From positions 56,398,501-56,462,500 of the forward strand of contig JAZBRS010000026.1 of NCBI GenBank assembly GCA_037176725.1: a DNA stretch of 64,000 nucleotides, given 5' to 3'. Source of the stretch: Posidonia oceanica. Taxonomy: Eukaryota > Streptophyta > Magnoliopsida > Alismatales > Posidoniaceae. Shown piece after piece: positions 21,345-31,681 of this stretch. Numbering within the stretch: the stretch's first letter is position 1; every line of letters begins with the position of its first letter. The notes under the pieces were generated by a model. The model was given only the letters and a program-made list of their open reading frames with translations. It ran no database searches and had not been told where the DNA came from. The translations under genes and the position numbers were made by a program.

Positions 21345-22728
21345 CCTGGAGCAGCCATCGCAGATCATTCTCCTTCATCCCACCTCTTGTACTCCCACCC
21401 TTTGCACGCTTTCGCCCCTCTTCTCGTCCTATTTCCCCTACCTTTGCCTCTATACATCTTCATACACCGCTTTGCTCTACCTTCTGCATCTTTGTCACTG
21501 CATTCCCGTACGTTCCGTCCCTTATCATCATCATCGTCATCCTCTCAAATCTTGCATTGCATATTGCCCGGTGATGAGAACCGGAAGTGCTTGCCTGCGC
21601 TGGAAGGAGTTTCCCGACCTCACCTAATACTACTTAGATGCCCTAGCTAGTGAGGGAGCCACCACTCAGGGAGAGCGGGCGAAATGCCCAAACACCTAAG
21701 GACTTACACTCCTAAAAGAACGCTAGGCGTTAGCCGGAAAGAATACATGCCCATGCCTGGATGCACAAGAAAAGAAAGAAAGAGAGAGCCAGAGTTCACA
21801 CCAGAAAGTCCTAGCCCCCATGTCTCAGAAGCCAGGCACCCACTTCCTCTAGGGTGGGGATAGCAGAGACTTACAAGCCAAAAAAAAAAAAAAAAGAGAA
21901 GAAAAAAAAAAGAAAAGAAGGAAAGAAGAAAAGAAACACAAAAGAAAAAAAAACAAAAAAAAAGAGAAGAAGAAGAGAATGATAGAAAAGAAAAAAGGGA
22001 AAAGCAAAAGTCAACTCCAAAAAATGAAGGCAAGCAGAGTAATCTCGCACCTTTCACCTACCCTAGAGAAGACTCAAAATTCAAGCCAGGTCCTCCTTGT
22101 CTCCAAGATAGGAATGGGGGGAGCCCTGCACACCTACATAGAAGCAAGAGAGACAAGAAAGAGGAAAAGAGTAAGTGTAAGTCCTTGAGAGTTTGGTATG
22201 TAGCCCGTCCTCTCTACACCACCACCAAACATCACCAGCACCCTTTCCTGGAGTGCCACCAACAAGTTAGGAGTCTGAGTAGAGTCCAGTGAATCGGGGA
22301 CCGCTCCATTCCTAAGACAGCAGGCACTAAAGCACTTCGCATGCTGAGGGCAAACCACTCTAATCATTAATCATGCATACGTCTGCGTTTTCAATCATCA
22401 CATCCCCCTTTAATCATTCTACCTTGCAAGATCTGCTCTGGTACTGAGACAGTATTCCTACTCAGCACGCGTTGGCATCATCGAGCTGCACTGGTCCAGG
22501 ACTTCTGCCAGTCCCCGCCCCTATGCCAACAGAATCCCCTACTTATATGTGCTTAATTGCCATGCTCTAAATGTTTACTGCTAAGTATGTTGAACTGTTT
22601 TACCAGTCTTAGAATCTGCTTACAGTCAATGATCATGTACTAGAAGGAAGTCTGATGATCTACAGTCTTGGTAACAGGTACCTGAAGATCCTGCAGCAGC
22701 TATCTGCCTACATTCTACGATCTGCGCA
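21345..22728 (+). other. Non-coding region between pol and accessory ORF (element B)
   Basis: 1.4 kb, conserved in D (53094-54424). It holds an A/G-rich tract at about 21879-22006, bracketed by inverted repeats AAGGACTTACAC (21698-21709) and GTGTAAGTCCTT (22175-22186). An acceptor-like CAGGTACCT follows with CAG at 22675-22677, 52 bp before the ORF. No conserved ORF was found. It could carry signals for separate expression of the accessory ORF. Confidence 0.6.
21879..22006 (+). repeat. Purine-rich tract upstream of accessory ORF (element B)
   Basis: Nearly pure A/G for about 130 bp. The equivalent T/C tract in D is at about 53760-53935. It could be a second plus-strand primer, a purine-rich translation enhancer, or simple low-complexity expansion. 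Confidence 0.7.
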
Positions 22729-23931
22729 ATGGGTTTCCCTACTCTGGTGACCCCAGCACACTACTCAGAGACCCTGCGAGAATGGATCGGCAAGCTTACC
22801 CAAGAAGACTGCGAAAAGCTATGCCTATGGGGTATTCCAACCAAGCTGCTGAAGGCCGCTGAAGTGGAAGTAAGCCGCCATCTTCTGTGTGCCGCCGCAA
22901 GGTTCTGGAAACTGGCACACCACGTCTTTCGCTTTGGCAGAACTGAACTAACACCCACGCTGGAAGAAGTGCGTCGGATCTGCGGCTTCTCCAAGATCAT
23001 GGGGCCGCCTATCTTCATGAGGCGTGATGGATACCTCGCGGTCCTGAGCCAACTGACTGGGCTCCCTACTCGAAGCTGCCAACAAAGACTGATCTGCACC
23101 AGCGGGCCCGAACCCCTGCTTCGCCTAGCGCACTTTGATGATGTCATGAAAAAGCGCGTAGAACTCGGAGACGAGCTGTGGCTCTGAGGGTTTGTCATCT
23201 GTTTCCTAGGCGAGCTGATCTTTACTCATGGCCGACTGACAGTGGCCATCGAGGTTGCGGAAATAGCACTTGCTGTGGTGACTCGGCAGATAGACCTGGC
23301 ACCGGTTGTTCTGGCAGAAACATACCGCGGGCTGGACCGCATCTCACATCGCTACCACCACTTCCATGGTTGCGGGGCACTTATACAAGTCTGGCTAGCC
23401 GCCCACTTAGAGATGGACCTTCTGCGCCCCCAGGTGCATGCTTTTGAAGCCTACTGCAGCAGCAGCCGTGCCAAGACGGTCAAGAGCGTCAAGGAAGAAT
23501 ATGAGAGGCTATCAGCACTGACCGACGACGCAGTAACCTGGCGTATCGTCCCCTCCATGGCCAAACCATTCACTGTCTTCTTCAGTGCACGCGACACGCG
23601 GCTGATTGTACTACAAGGATTCACTGCAGGTGTGGAATACCATCCTATCAGGGTTATGCGCCAGTTTGGCTTCCAGCAGGGCACCTTTGTTGATAGCACA
23701 ACACCTAAGCTTCTTCAGACATACCCCTTTAGCACGACTACCCCAACAAAGAAGCTGGCCAATCTGATGCAGCATGGAGTGCGATCAACAGACATCGCAG
23801 CTGCGAGAGGTGTAGGATGTGCCCCTGAGTACCTGACCGAGGTCCAAGAGCTCTGGCCCATCAATGAAATCCCGCCAGGCGGCCCCTTGTTCCCCGACTC
23901 CAAGCAGTCGAAGAAGGCCCGAACCGGCTAG
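22729..23931 (+). pseudogene. PMD/DUF7745-like accessory ORF, element B (one in-frame stop)
   Basis: 401-codon frame from ATG 22729 to TAG 23929, exactly 1203 bp like A and D. The single break is TGA at 23185-23187, where A has CGG and D has CGA (Arg). Start M-G-F-P-T-L, PMD-like core HHVFRFGRTELTPTLEEV, LAETYRGLDRISHR, HGCGALIQVWLAAH and tail QSKKARTG are all kept. Over the first 88 codons, comparison with A by eye gives about 25 synonymous and 9 replacement changes. That indicates the family was under protein-level constraint before this copy died. Confidence 0.8.
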
Positions 23932-24311
23932 GGCACTTATGCAGCCAATATGTAGTTTCCTTTCAAGTTGTGCTGTATATTTTGGCCTAACACAAGCATG
24001 TACTCAACAGTTCCTTCAATGCAAAAGTGTTTTCTGCTGTCTGCTTGCACCTCAAGACTACTTAATGCATTGCATAATCATTGCCAACCTCATCTTGAGC
24101 CCTCTAGCCAGACTTGCAGCCAACACAATGTAGGAAAGTCCTCAGCAGTCAATCCGGAGTCCAGAATCTCTACAGACCCACGCCGTCAAGTCGAGCCATC
24201 CAGCATCCCCAGCTGAGTCTCCGTCGGGCTAGTACCCCAAACTACTCGTCTGACAAACACGACAGTTTTGTCTTCATCCTCTGCTTTTGATGCCAAGGAC
24301 GCGCTGACCAA

Positions 24312-24338
24312 CCCCTGGTATCATCCTGATACCAGGGG
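24312..24338 (+). other. Conserved hairpin 1 (element B copy)
   Basis: Arms CCCCTGGTATC and GATACCAGGGG, loop ATCCT. Arms are identical to D and covarying with A. Confidence 0.8.
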
Positions 24339-24379
24339 CATTTTTGATCGCCCCTTGGTATCATTCTCCCTCTCTTTCC

Positions 24380-24404
24380 CCCATGATATTCCTGGTATCA
24401 TGGG
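24380..24404 (+). other. Conserved hairpin 2 (element B copy)
   Basis: Arms CCCATGATA and TATCATGGG around TTCCTGG; a compensated pair change relative to A. Confidence 0.7.
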
Positions 24405-26453
24405 ATGATTCGCTCTCGCGAAATCCATTCATTTGCCTGCCGATAAGTCCGATATCTTATCATTCCTTCATCCCTTCTTTGCCGGCCGATAAGTCCGATA
24501 TCTTATCATTCTATTCTTCTATTCATTTGTTGGTCGATAAGTCCGATATCTTATCATCACTTTTCCCTTTGTTGACACCCCATCTTGGCAGGCTTGGACC
24601 CTTGGAGCCCTCCTGGTGATTGCTGGATCAAACCCCAACCAAACCCTAACCCTAATCCTCCTCTCTACCCTTCAAAATCAGCCCATTTTGACCTAAACCT
24701 TTACCCCCCTTCCCAACCTCAAAACCTAACCAAAATCCATAGGAAAACCCACCACTATCCACTCAACAAGCCTACCCAAAAACTTAGAAATTCCCAAACC
24801 TAGCCCATCCTTGAAAACCCTAGAAAACTTAGGAGAAACTACCCTTCTTCTACACCTTGAAACCCCTCCAAAACCTCTTTAGAATCAAACCGAAATTTCA
24901 GACCTAAGACTTCAAACCCTAGACTACCCACTCACCAATTTTCACCCCATTCAAAGACCATTAAGACCCTCTTTCACCCAAATTATCCTTTTCTCTCTCC
25001 GGGATTATCGTTTTCTCTCTCCTCTCTCTCTCCTGATTATCCTCTCTCCTTTCATCCCTTTCTTATCCTTTTTCTGGTCTGGCTGTGGGCCCCCTCTGTG
25101 CTTCTATCCTTCCTCTATCTTATCCCTATTTTTACTTTATTTTTAACACTTTTTCTGAATTTTTAAAAATCGTTTTCCTCCAACCTATCCTTTTTCCTTT
25201 TATCTCCCTCTTTTTTCCATTTCTTTCCTCCTTCTCTTTTCCTTTTCTCCCTTTTGCAAAAATCCATGAAAACCCCTAAAAATCTGTAAAACCCCAAAAT
25301 ATAAAAGAAACAAATCAGAAACCTAAGAAAAACAATTAAAAAACATTAAACAAGCAATTAACAAACCTAAACTTGACTAAATCAAACTAAAAGGGAAATC
25401 AAACATACAAACTAAAAAATGCAAAACAAATCAAAAGAAAACACTGAAAAATCAAGGAAAAAACTAAAATAAAACCAAAACCTACCAAAAGTAAAAACCC
25501 CATCAAAAGAATTAAAAGACAAACCCTAAAAAGAAGAATTAAAAATCAAACACTAAAACAAATAATTAAAGAAACAAAAGACTTAACCTAATAAACATAG
25601 GAAAAAGTAAGTTAAAAAACTTAATTAAAAGGAAAAGAAAAACACATCTAAAAGACTTAAAAACACCCTATCAAACCAGAAAAATCTAATTAAAAACTCC
25701 AAGAAAAATCAGCAAATAAAAATCAAAGCATAATATAAAAGACTTAAGAAAGGAAAAAACCTAAGAAGACTAAGACTTAAAAACCCAAAAACAACCCTGA
25801 TTAATACAAAAATAAATCCTAAAAAATCCTAATCAATATCCTAAGTGTCCAACAAGGGAAACACAATTTTTAAAACAATTTAAAAAAGGTTTAACAAACA
25901 TTTAATCAAGTGAAAACTAATTAAAAGCAAAACCAAAACCCTAAAACCCTAATCAAGCCCAAAACCCATTTAAACCACACTAATTGACCAAAAGAAGTCA
26001 TTAAAAAATCTGATTAAGATCCTAATTCACAGCACAAGCACCCTAATATTTTTACTTATTTTTAATTTGTTTTTTCCTATTTTATTTCTCCTCTTTTCCC
26101 TTTCTTTCTTTCTTCCTTCTCTTTTTTCTTTCTTCCTTTTCCTTACTGGGCCCGTCAGCCCATTTCTCTTTTTCCTTCTTTTTTTCCTTCTTTTTCTCGG
26201 CCCGCAGCGGTCCGGCCCGCCTTCCTCCACCCTTCTTCTTCCTCCTTCAGCTTCTCAGCTTTTCTCTCCCGCGGCAGCTACAGCTCTCCAATCCTTTCAT
26301 CTACAGCGTCTCGCCGCTCTCTCCTGTCTCAGCACCGATTCCGGGAGGCTTTAATTGCCTGTCGTCTCGCCGGCATCCGTCTCCTTTCAGCTGCAGTACT
26401 CGCGCCGGAGGGATTCAAAAGTCTCCAGCGCGCGCACCGGCAGCCCTCGGCCT

Positions 26454-26461
26454 GATATAAG
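26454..26461 (+). promoter_or_regulatory. TATA-like site, LTR C
   Basis: GATATAAG after GCAGCCCTCGGCCT, conserved in LTR E (GATATAAA) and LTR A. Confidence 0.5.
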
Positions 26462-28720
26462 CATCTAGAATTCCCTTCCTTCAGGACCCCTTTTTGCCAT
26501 CCGAGAGAGAGAGCGAGAGAAATCCAGAGAATTCCCCACCAAAATCTCCTCCTCCACCCTCTGAAAATCCAGTGAAATTCTCTCTTCTTTTTCCTCAGAA
26601 ACCAAGCCCGTTCCAGCCATCATTCCTCTCCCAATTGATCCCCCAAGATCACCGAGAAACCCAGTACCTCCCCTCCACCATTTCCCGGCCTTTCACCACC
26701 CAGAAACATCACCAGTTCAACCGAATTCCCATCACTGAAACCAACTGCAACCCAACACCTTTCTTCCTGAAATTGCCTTCACCACAGTCCACTGCATCTC
26801 CCCAAATCCTTCCCCGACACTCGCCTGCACTTCACCTTTCCAGGCCGCCTGATCTTCAGCCCTTTCCCTCACCACAGACCCCAAACGCCACCACAAACAC
26901 CTGCATCACCCTCTGATCAGAAACCGACCCAACCTCCAAATCTTCTCCACAGCCTCCAGAACCACAATTCGACCGCCCAGAACCCCTCACCGAACCTCCA
27001 GCAATCTTCCAGAGGTCCCCGTCCGGCCTGAGGAGCAGCGGACAACTCCCCTGACCTCCGGCTGCCTCTGTGAACCCACGATCAGCCGGATCTTCCTCCA
27101 GTCTTCGCAGCAGCCGTCCAACCATCCAGGAAGCTCCGGAGGGTCGCTCTGAGGCGATCCTAATCCTCGCGAGCAAAAGACAGCGTCCACAGCGACCGGA
27201 CGAGCCCCGCCGGCGACCTCTGAAACCACCTGCGTCGGGAGGACATCTCAGCCACGGAAACAGGTATATTCTTGCTCCCTCAGTCTTCTTTTCTTCCCGC
27301 GATGCTTCCCCACCCTTTAGATTAGCATCTCCGGCCTTCCTGCTCCGTCCTCGACTCGCCGGTCTTCCCTTCTTCTCCGGCGCCGGTCTCCTGCTCTCCG
27401 CGCGCTCCGGCCAGCAGAATGGTCCCCAGTTGGTCTCCGGAGCTCCGCACGATCGCCGACATCGTCCTCCGCCGGTCCGGACGCCCGCAGCCCTCCTGTG
27501 CTGGTGGTGGTGAGTGCCGGTGGCTCACTGCTACAGTGCCAACCACCGCCGGCCAACCACTGTTCAATTATTTTTCTGGATATATGGTTTCTTTGCAAAT
27601 ATTGCATATCTGCCTTAAGCTTTTCAATTTTCGCACTTTAGTCCTTCTGTCTTTATTTCAGCTTAGTTTTCAATTAAATACTATGCCAAATTGCAGCTTT
27701 TATTTATGTTTTTCAGTATTCGCTTTTCAGTCCTGTTACTGTGCCTTTTAGTTATAAAAAGTTTGAGTTTAGCCCCTCTGCTTTCATTTATTGCATATAG
27801 GTCCTGCAGTAGATTATTTAAGTTTAATGCATGAAGTTTACCTTATAATATTGCACTTCAGACCCCTGTGATTTACTGTTTCTGTATTTAAATCCATTGC
27901 ATTGTAGAACTTAGGGTTTATTTTCCTATTTTGCATACTGCATTGCATATTTTACCTTCTGCTTTTGTATATTTGCATCTTGGTCCATTTTAAATGGACA
28001 GTAACTCTAGCAAGCATTTTTAGCTTATTGTATTGCATTTTTGACCCTGTTCTTTTTAAAAATTGCACTGTAGTCCTGTCCCTTATTTTTCAGAGCATGT
28101 TTTCCATACTAAATTGCATTTTCAGCCCCTACATGATGTCAAAATCACACATAGGTCCTTGCATCTTTTTAAAAAAATCATGTGAAAAGACCATTTTGCC
28201 CCTAGGTTGCATTCTATCTCCTATGCCTACCAAATTTCATGCAGACCCTCCACTAGTATTCCCGGACTCCCTGGAACCTTGTTTTCTGGAAAAATTGCAT
28301 TTTAGACCCCAGATTTCTTAAAATTGCATTCTGCCTTCCTTTTGGTTTTAAAACCCCTTTTAAAGCATACCCTCTTTTTAAAACACCACTCTGAGCCTAG
28401 TTTTTTGCCAAATAGACCTCTGTCCTCTCCTGTTTTCGAAATCCTTTCCTGTAGACCCCTGTTTTCTGGAAAATTTGCATTTTTAGCCCCCTTCTTTTCC
28501 AAAATGCTTTCAGAACTCCTGGCTTTTCCCAGTTTCTTATCATTGCTTTTTCTTGCTTTTGCATGCATCCTGCATTCATTTAGTCTTGCATTCTAGCATC
28601 TTCTTGCATACACCAAGCACTTTCAGCTCCCTTTCACTTGGGAGGACCTTTTTGCACATCCCTAGGACCTCTTGAACACCTAGAACTGTTCTTCTCCCCT
28701 GTTCTGGCCTTTCTGTCTTG

Positions 28721-28847
28721 GAGCTGCGATATCTTCCGATCCGGCCGTTGGATCTCCTCAAGTAAGCTGCCCAGGCGACCGCAGCGAAACGCTCTTCAGC
28801 ATGGACCAGACAGATTTCAGATCAGGCTCCCGGATTTCCAGGTATGT
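28721..28847 (+). promoter_or_regulatory. Conserved exon-like block with CAG|GTATGT (LTR C)
   Basis: Putative donor after 28841. Paired with the acceptor-like CAG at 31545-31547, it would remove a 2.7-kb leader intron that includes the LTR end and the PBS. Confidence 0.5.
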
Positions 28848-30122
28848 CCTCCTGAACCTTTGCATTGCATTCATTTGCATGCCATTTGCACAGTTTTTCT
28901 TGTTTTCGCTTTCTGTCTCTTTGAGCATGTAGAATAAGGTCTTCCCTTTCTGCTTGTATCTTCCAATCTCCGTTTCGTGTATTCCTGTGTGTTTTGTGTT
29001 GTGTTTTCCCTAGATTTGCCACTTAATGTGACTTTCTTCCCCCTTTTCCACAATCCGATCGCATCGCGAGCTTTGGGCAGCATGCGAGACACACCGTGGA
29101 ATGGTTTAGCGGGAAACAGTCGCAAAGAGGTGGTAATCCCTCCGTTTGCACACTCTCCCCTCTGTAGGTCTTCACACCTACCCTGAGTGGTCCTCAACGA
29201 CGTCTGTTTTTACACACACGTTGTTTGACTCCCCTTTGGCCCCTTCTAATCTTTTCCTACATTCTTGCATTCTCATGGCTTTTCCGAGGTTTTGCTTCGC
29301 TGTTTTGGCACTGTTTCGCGTGCCTGCTCTCGTTTTGGCACCGTTCTGCGTGTCCTTTTGTTTTCTTGCCTTGTTTTGCGCGCTGCCTCGCTTTCTCGCT
29401 CGTTTTGCGTGCCAGTTTTATTCTTTCGCTCCGTTTTGCGTGCCATTCTGTTTTCTCGTCCCGTTTTGCGTGCCTTCCTGCTCTCTTGTCTCGTTTTGCG
29501 TGCTGCCTTGTTTTCCGCTCGTTTTACGTGCCGATTTTGCTCTTTTGCATCGTTTTGCGTGCGTTGCTCATTTCTCGCCTCGTTTTGCATGTTTTACGCT
29601 GTTTTCCCTTGCGTGTCGATTGCATTGCATGACTTTCTCGCTGTTTTGTTTTCTCGCTTGCATTTGCATATAGGGCTGTGATGCTTACTGTCTGGAGTTC
29701 TCACGAGTTAGGTTTCGCCTAATTCGAAACACGGACAGCGCAGCTGAGCATTTAGAAAGCACGTTTACTTCTTTGCTTTGTTTCTTCCCACTTAGAGCAC
29801 ACTTTGAGCATTCATTCAGGCATTTATAAGCACATAGGCATTCAATCCTGCATTCCCCTGCGTATGCGAGCGTAAGCCTAGAAAGACCGATTTTCGGGCG
29901 TGTCGGGGGTGCCTAATACCTTCCCCGCACGTAACAGGAGTCCTTACCCTGTCTTTTGGCCCGCAATGACCATACTGCCTTTATCCTAGGCTAGAGTCAT
30001 CTATTTTGCATTTGTTTGCATTTATCTTCCTTTGCATTGCTTTGCTTTGCATTCCTTGCTTGGTTTTGCGTGTTGATCCACGCATTTCCTCGGTTTTCCT
30101 CGTCTCCCGTTAATAGACGTGG

Positions 30123-30133
30123 TGGCGACTCTG
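30123..30133 (+). other. PBS-like motif inside LTR C
   Basis: TGGCGACTCTG, 113 bp before the LTR end and 125 bp before the true PBS with the same 11 bases. Confidence 0.6.
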
Positions 30134-30246
30134 ATTTGTCTTATCTTTCCCTTTTCTCCTCGATTTTAAGCGTTTTCGAGTTGAGCCTCTTCCTCGGATC
30201 TCAATCGCCGCTAATAGCGAGCCTGATTCCGATCGGGATCGCTACA

Positions 30247-31681
30247 GTGGCGACTCTGCTAGGGATTAGACTAGACTCCGGCTTTCGTTTTCGGCTTTTT
30301 GCTCGCTTGTTTTGCAGTTTTGTCCGCCTTATGTGCCTTCTTCGCCTGTTTTGCTCGCTTTTCTGTGCAAATTCCTAGCGAGTCGCTTCGTGGCTACTTC
30401 GTGTAGGTTTTGCACCTCTTTCGCCTCGATTCGGCTTTTTGCTCGCTTGTTTTGCAGTTTTGTCTGCCTTGTGTGCCTTCTTCGCCTGTTTTGTTCGCTT
30501 TTCTGTGCAAACTCCTTGCAAGTCGCTTCGTGGCTACTTTGCTTAGGTTTTTGCACCTCTTTTGCCTCGGTTTGCGCCTTCTTCTGCTTGGCTTTGCTCC
30601 TTTGCCTGTTTATTTACTTCTTGCCTTGCTTATGCCCCTATTTCTTTTACAGTCTGCTTACTTTTACCTTGCTTTACCTTACTTGCTTATTACTGCTTTA
30701 ATTCTTGCACATTACATGTCTACATACTTTGTTTGGCTAAAATACATGCTTTTTGGATGTTGAATGCTTCTTTTACACTCTTGCTATGTCACTACACACG
30801 CACATACTATGCTTACATGCTTTTTGACTTGATGAATGTTTTTTCTTCACCATTATGCTCACAAACACTTGCACATGTCATGCACTTGCCTTTTGTTGTG
30901 TTGTATAATTGTTTGCCTGCCATGTTGGACTGATTTTCTTCCCTTTCGCACATGCTATGCTTAGGATAGTAGAAACATGTTTGCTCTCCCTTTTGCTTAA
31001 CCTAAAAGCTACAATAAAGCTAAACAATAACTTCTAAGCACAACTAGAGCCAATAACTTGCAATTTTCCCTTTTTCTGGTTAATAAAACGCAAGTAAAAG
31101 ACTTTAAAGCATCTTGCATGATTGATTCATCTTAGAAAGCATGCATTCTTCTCATCTGAGTCCACCCACAGTCTGCGAAGGACAGTCCCGGCCCCTTGTT
31201 CCACCGCTTTGAGCGTGGCACGAGTCAGTCGGTCTACCCCCCCTTGTCCGGGGGTCGTGTCGGTGTTAGTAGAGGGTACCACCCACGCTTTGGCGGGGTA
31301 GAGGCCACCAACACACCACCCTGTTATTACCTGAGCTTTGGGCCAGGAGTTAGACAGGGGACCTACTTTTTCTGACCTGGAGTCTGTCTAAACCCACTAC
31401 CCTTGAGTGTGTCCTAGTAGGTCATCTACTCGGGACTTGCACGGTGAGAGAGCGCATCTTAGGACATTCACTTGCATGTATGCCATTCATGCCACTCCTA
31501 ATAACTCTCTATTGCATACAGCCTCTAACATCTTTACTCTTTTGCAGGTACGTGCGGGATCCGCTGCCCGGACTCTGAGCGTCCTTCCTCTGAGCTACTT
31601 GTCACTTCTGGCGGTAGCTTTCTTTAGGCTTTACTTCTTTCTCTCTCGTCGCAGCTTCCGCTCACTTAGACTCAGTCAGCA
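30247..31681 (+). other. Leader of element C
   Basis: 1.4-kb untranslated leader. It opens with a tandem duplication of about 139 bp (30290-30428 and 30429-30568) that is single-copy in E. A T-rich zone follows, then the conserved block at about 31150-31385 with CCCCCTTGTCCGGGGG, and an acceptor-like TTTACTCTTTTGCAG at 31533-31547. From about 31380 it differs strongly from the B, D and E leaders. Confidence 0.75.
30248..30265 (+). other. Primer-binding site, element C
   Basis: TGGCGACTCTGCTAGGGA one base after the LTR end. The TGG start pairs with a tRNA 3' CCA. Ogre/Tat elements are reported to use tRNA-Arg, and the exact host tRNA was not checked. Confidence 0.8.

Larger units (their letters stand above)
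11941..24569 (+). mobile_element. Element B: Tat-type retrotransposon internal region
   Basis: Partial leader, gag-pol, accessory ORF and truncated 3' region in the same order as element D. It lacks PBS and early leader on the left, where A's LTR joins at a point matching about 39892 of E, and lacks PPT and LTR on the right, where C's LTR starts. Both ends look like insertion sites of other elements rather than B's own termini. It is the most decayed copy in the window and, by nesting, the oldest. Confidence 0.85.
23932..24569 (+). repeat. Truncated 3' region of element B
   Basis: Corresponds to the first part of A's 3' region. It has the two conserved hairpins and three GATAAG...CTTATC hairpins (about 24430-24560), then stops at TTTTCCCTT, where an LTR starts. 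PPT, long repeat arrays and B's own LTR are missing, which fits interruption by element C. The predicted target duplication is CCCTT (24565-24569). Confidence 0.75.
24570..30246 (+). repeat. 5' LTR of element C (5677 bp)
   Basis: TGTTGACACCCC to GATCGGGATCGCTACA, with the same internal order as LTR A. Its last ~900 bp are almost identical to LTR E (38380-39156), while the first ~4.5 kb are visibly more diverged from E. Confidence 0.9.

Noticed and set aside
21878..22010. Poly(A)-like tract as the tail of a LINE or processed gene
   Set aside because: The same purine tract sits at the same place in D, with conserved sequence on both sides and no target duplication visible.
26494..26916. 140-residue Pro/Ser-rich ORF in LTR C, and similar ORFs at 35121-35624, 7716-8144 and 46204-46842
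   Set aside because: C-rich, low-complexity LTR sequence. The frames are not shared at aligned positions in the sister LTRs.
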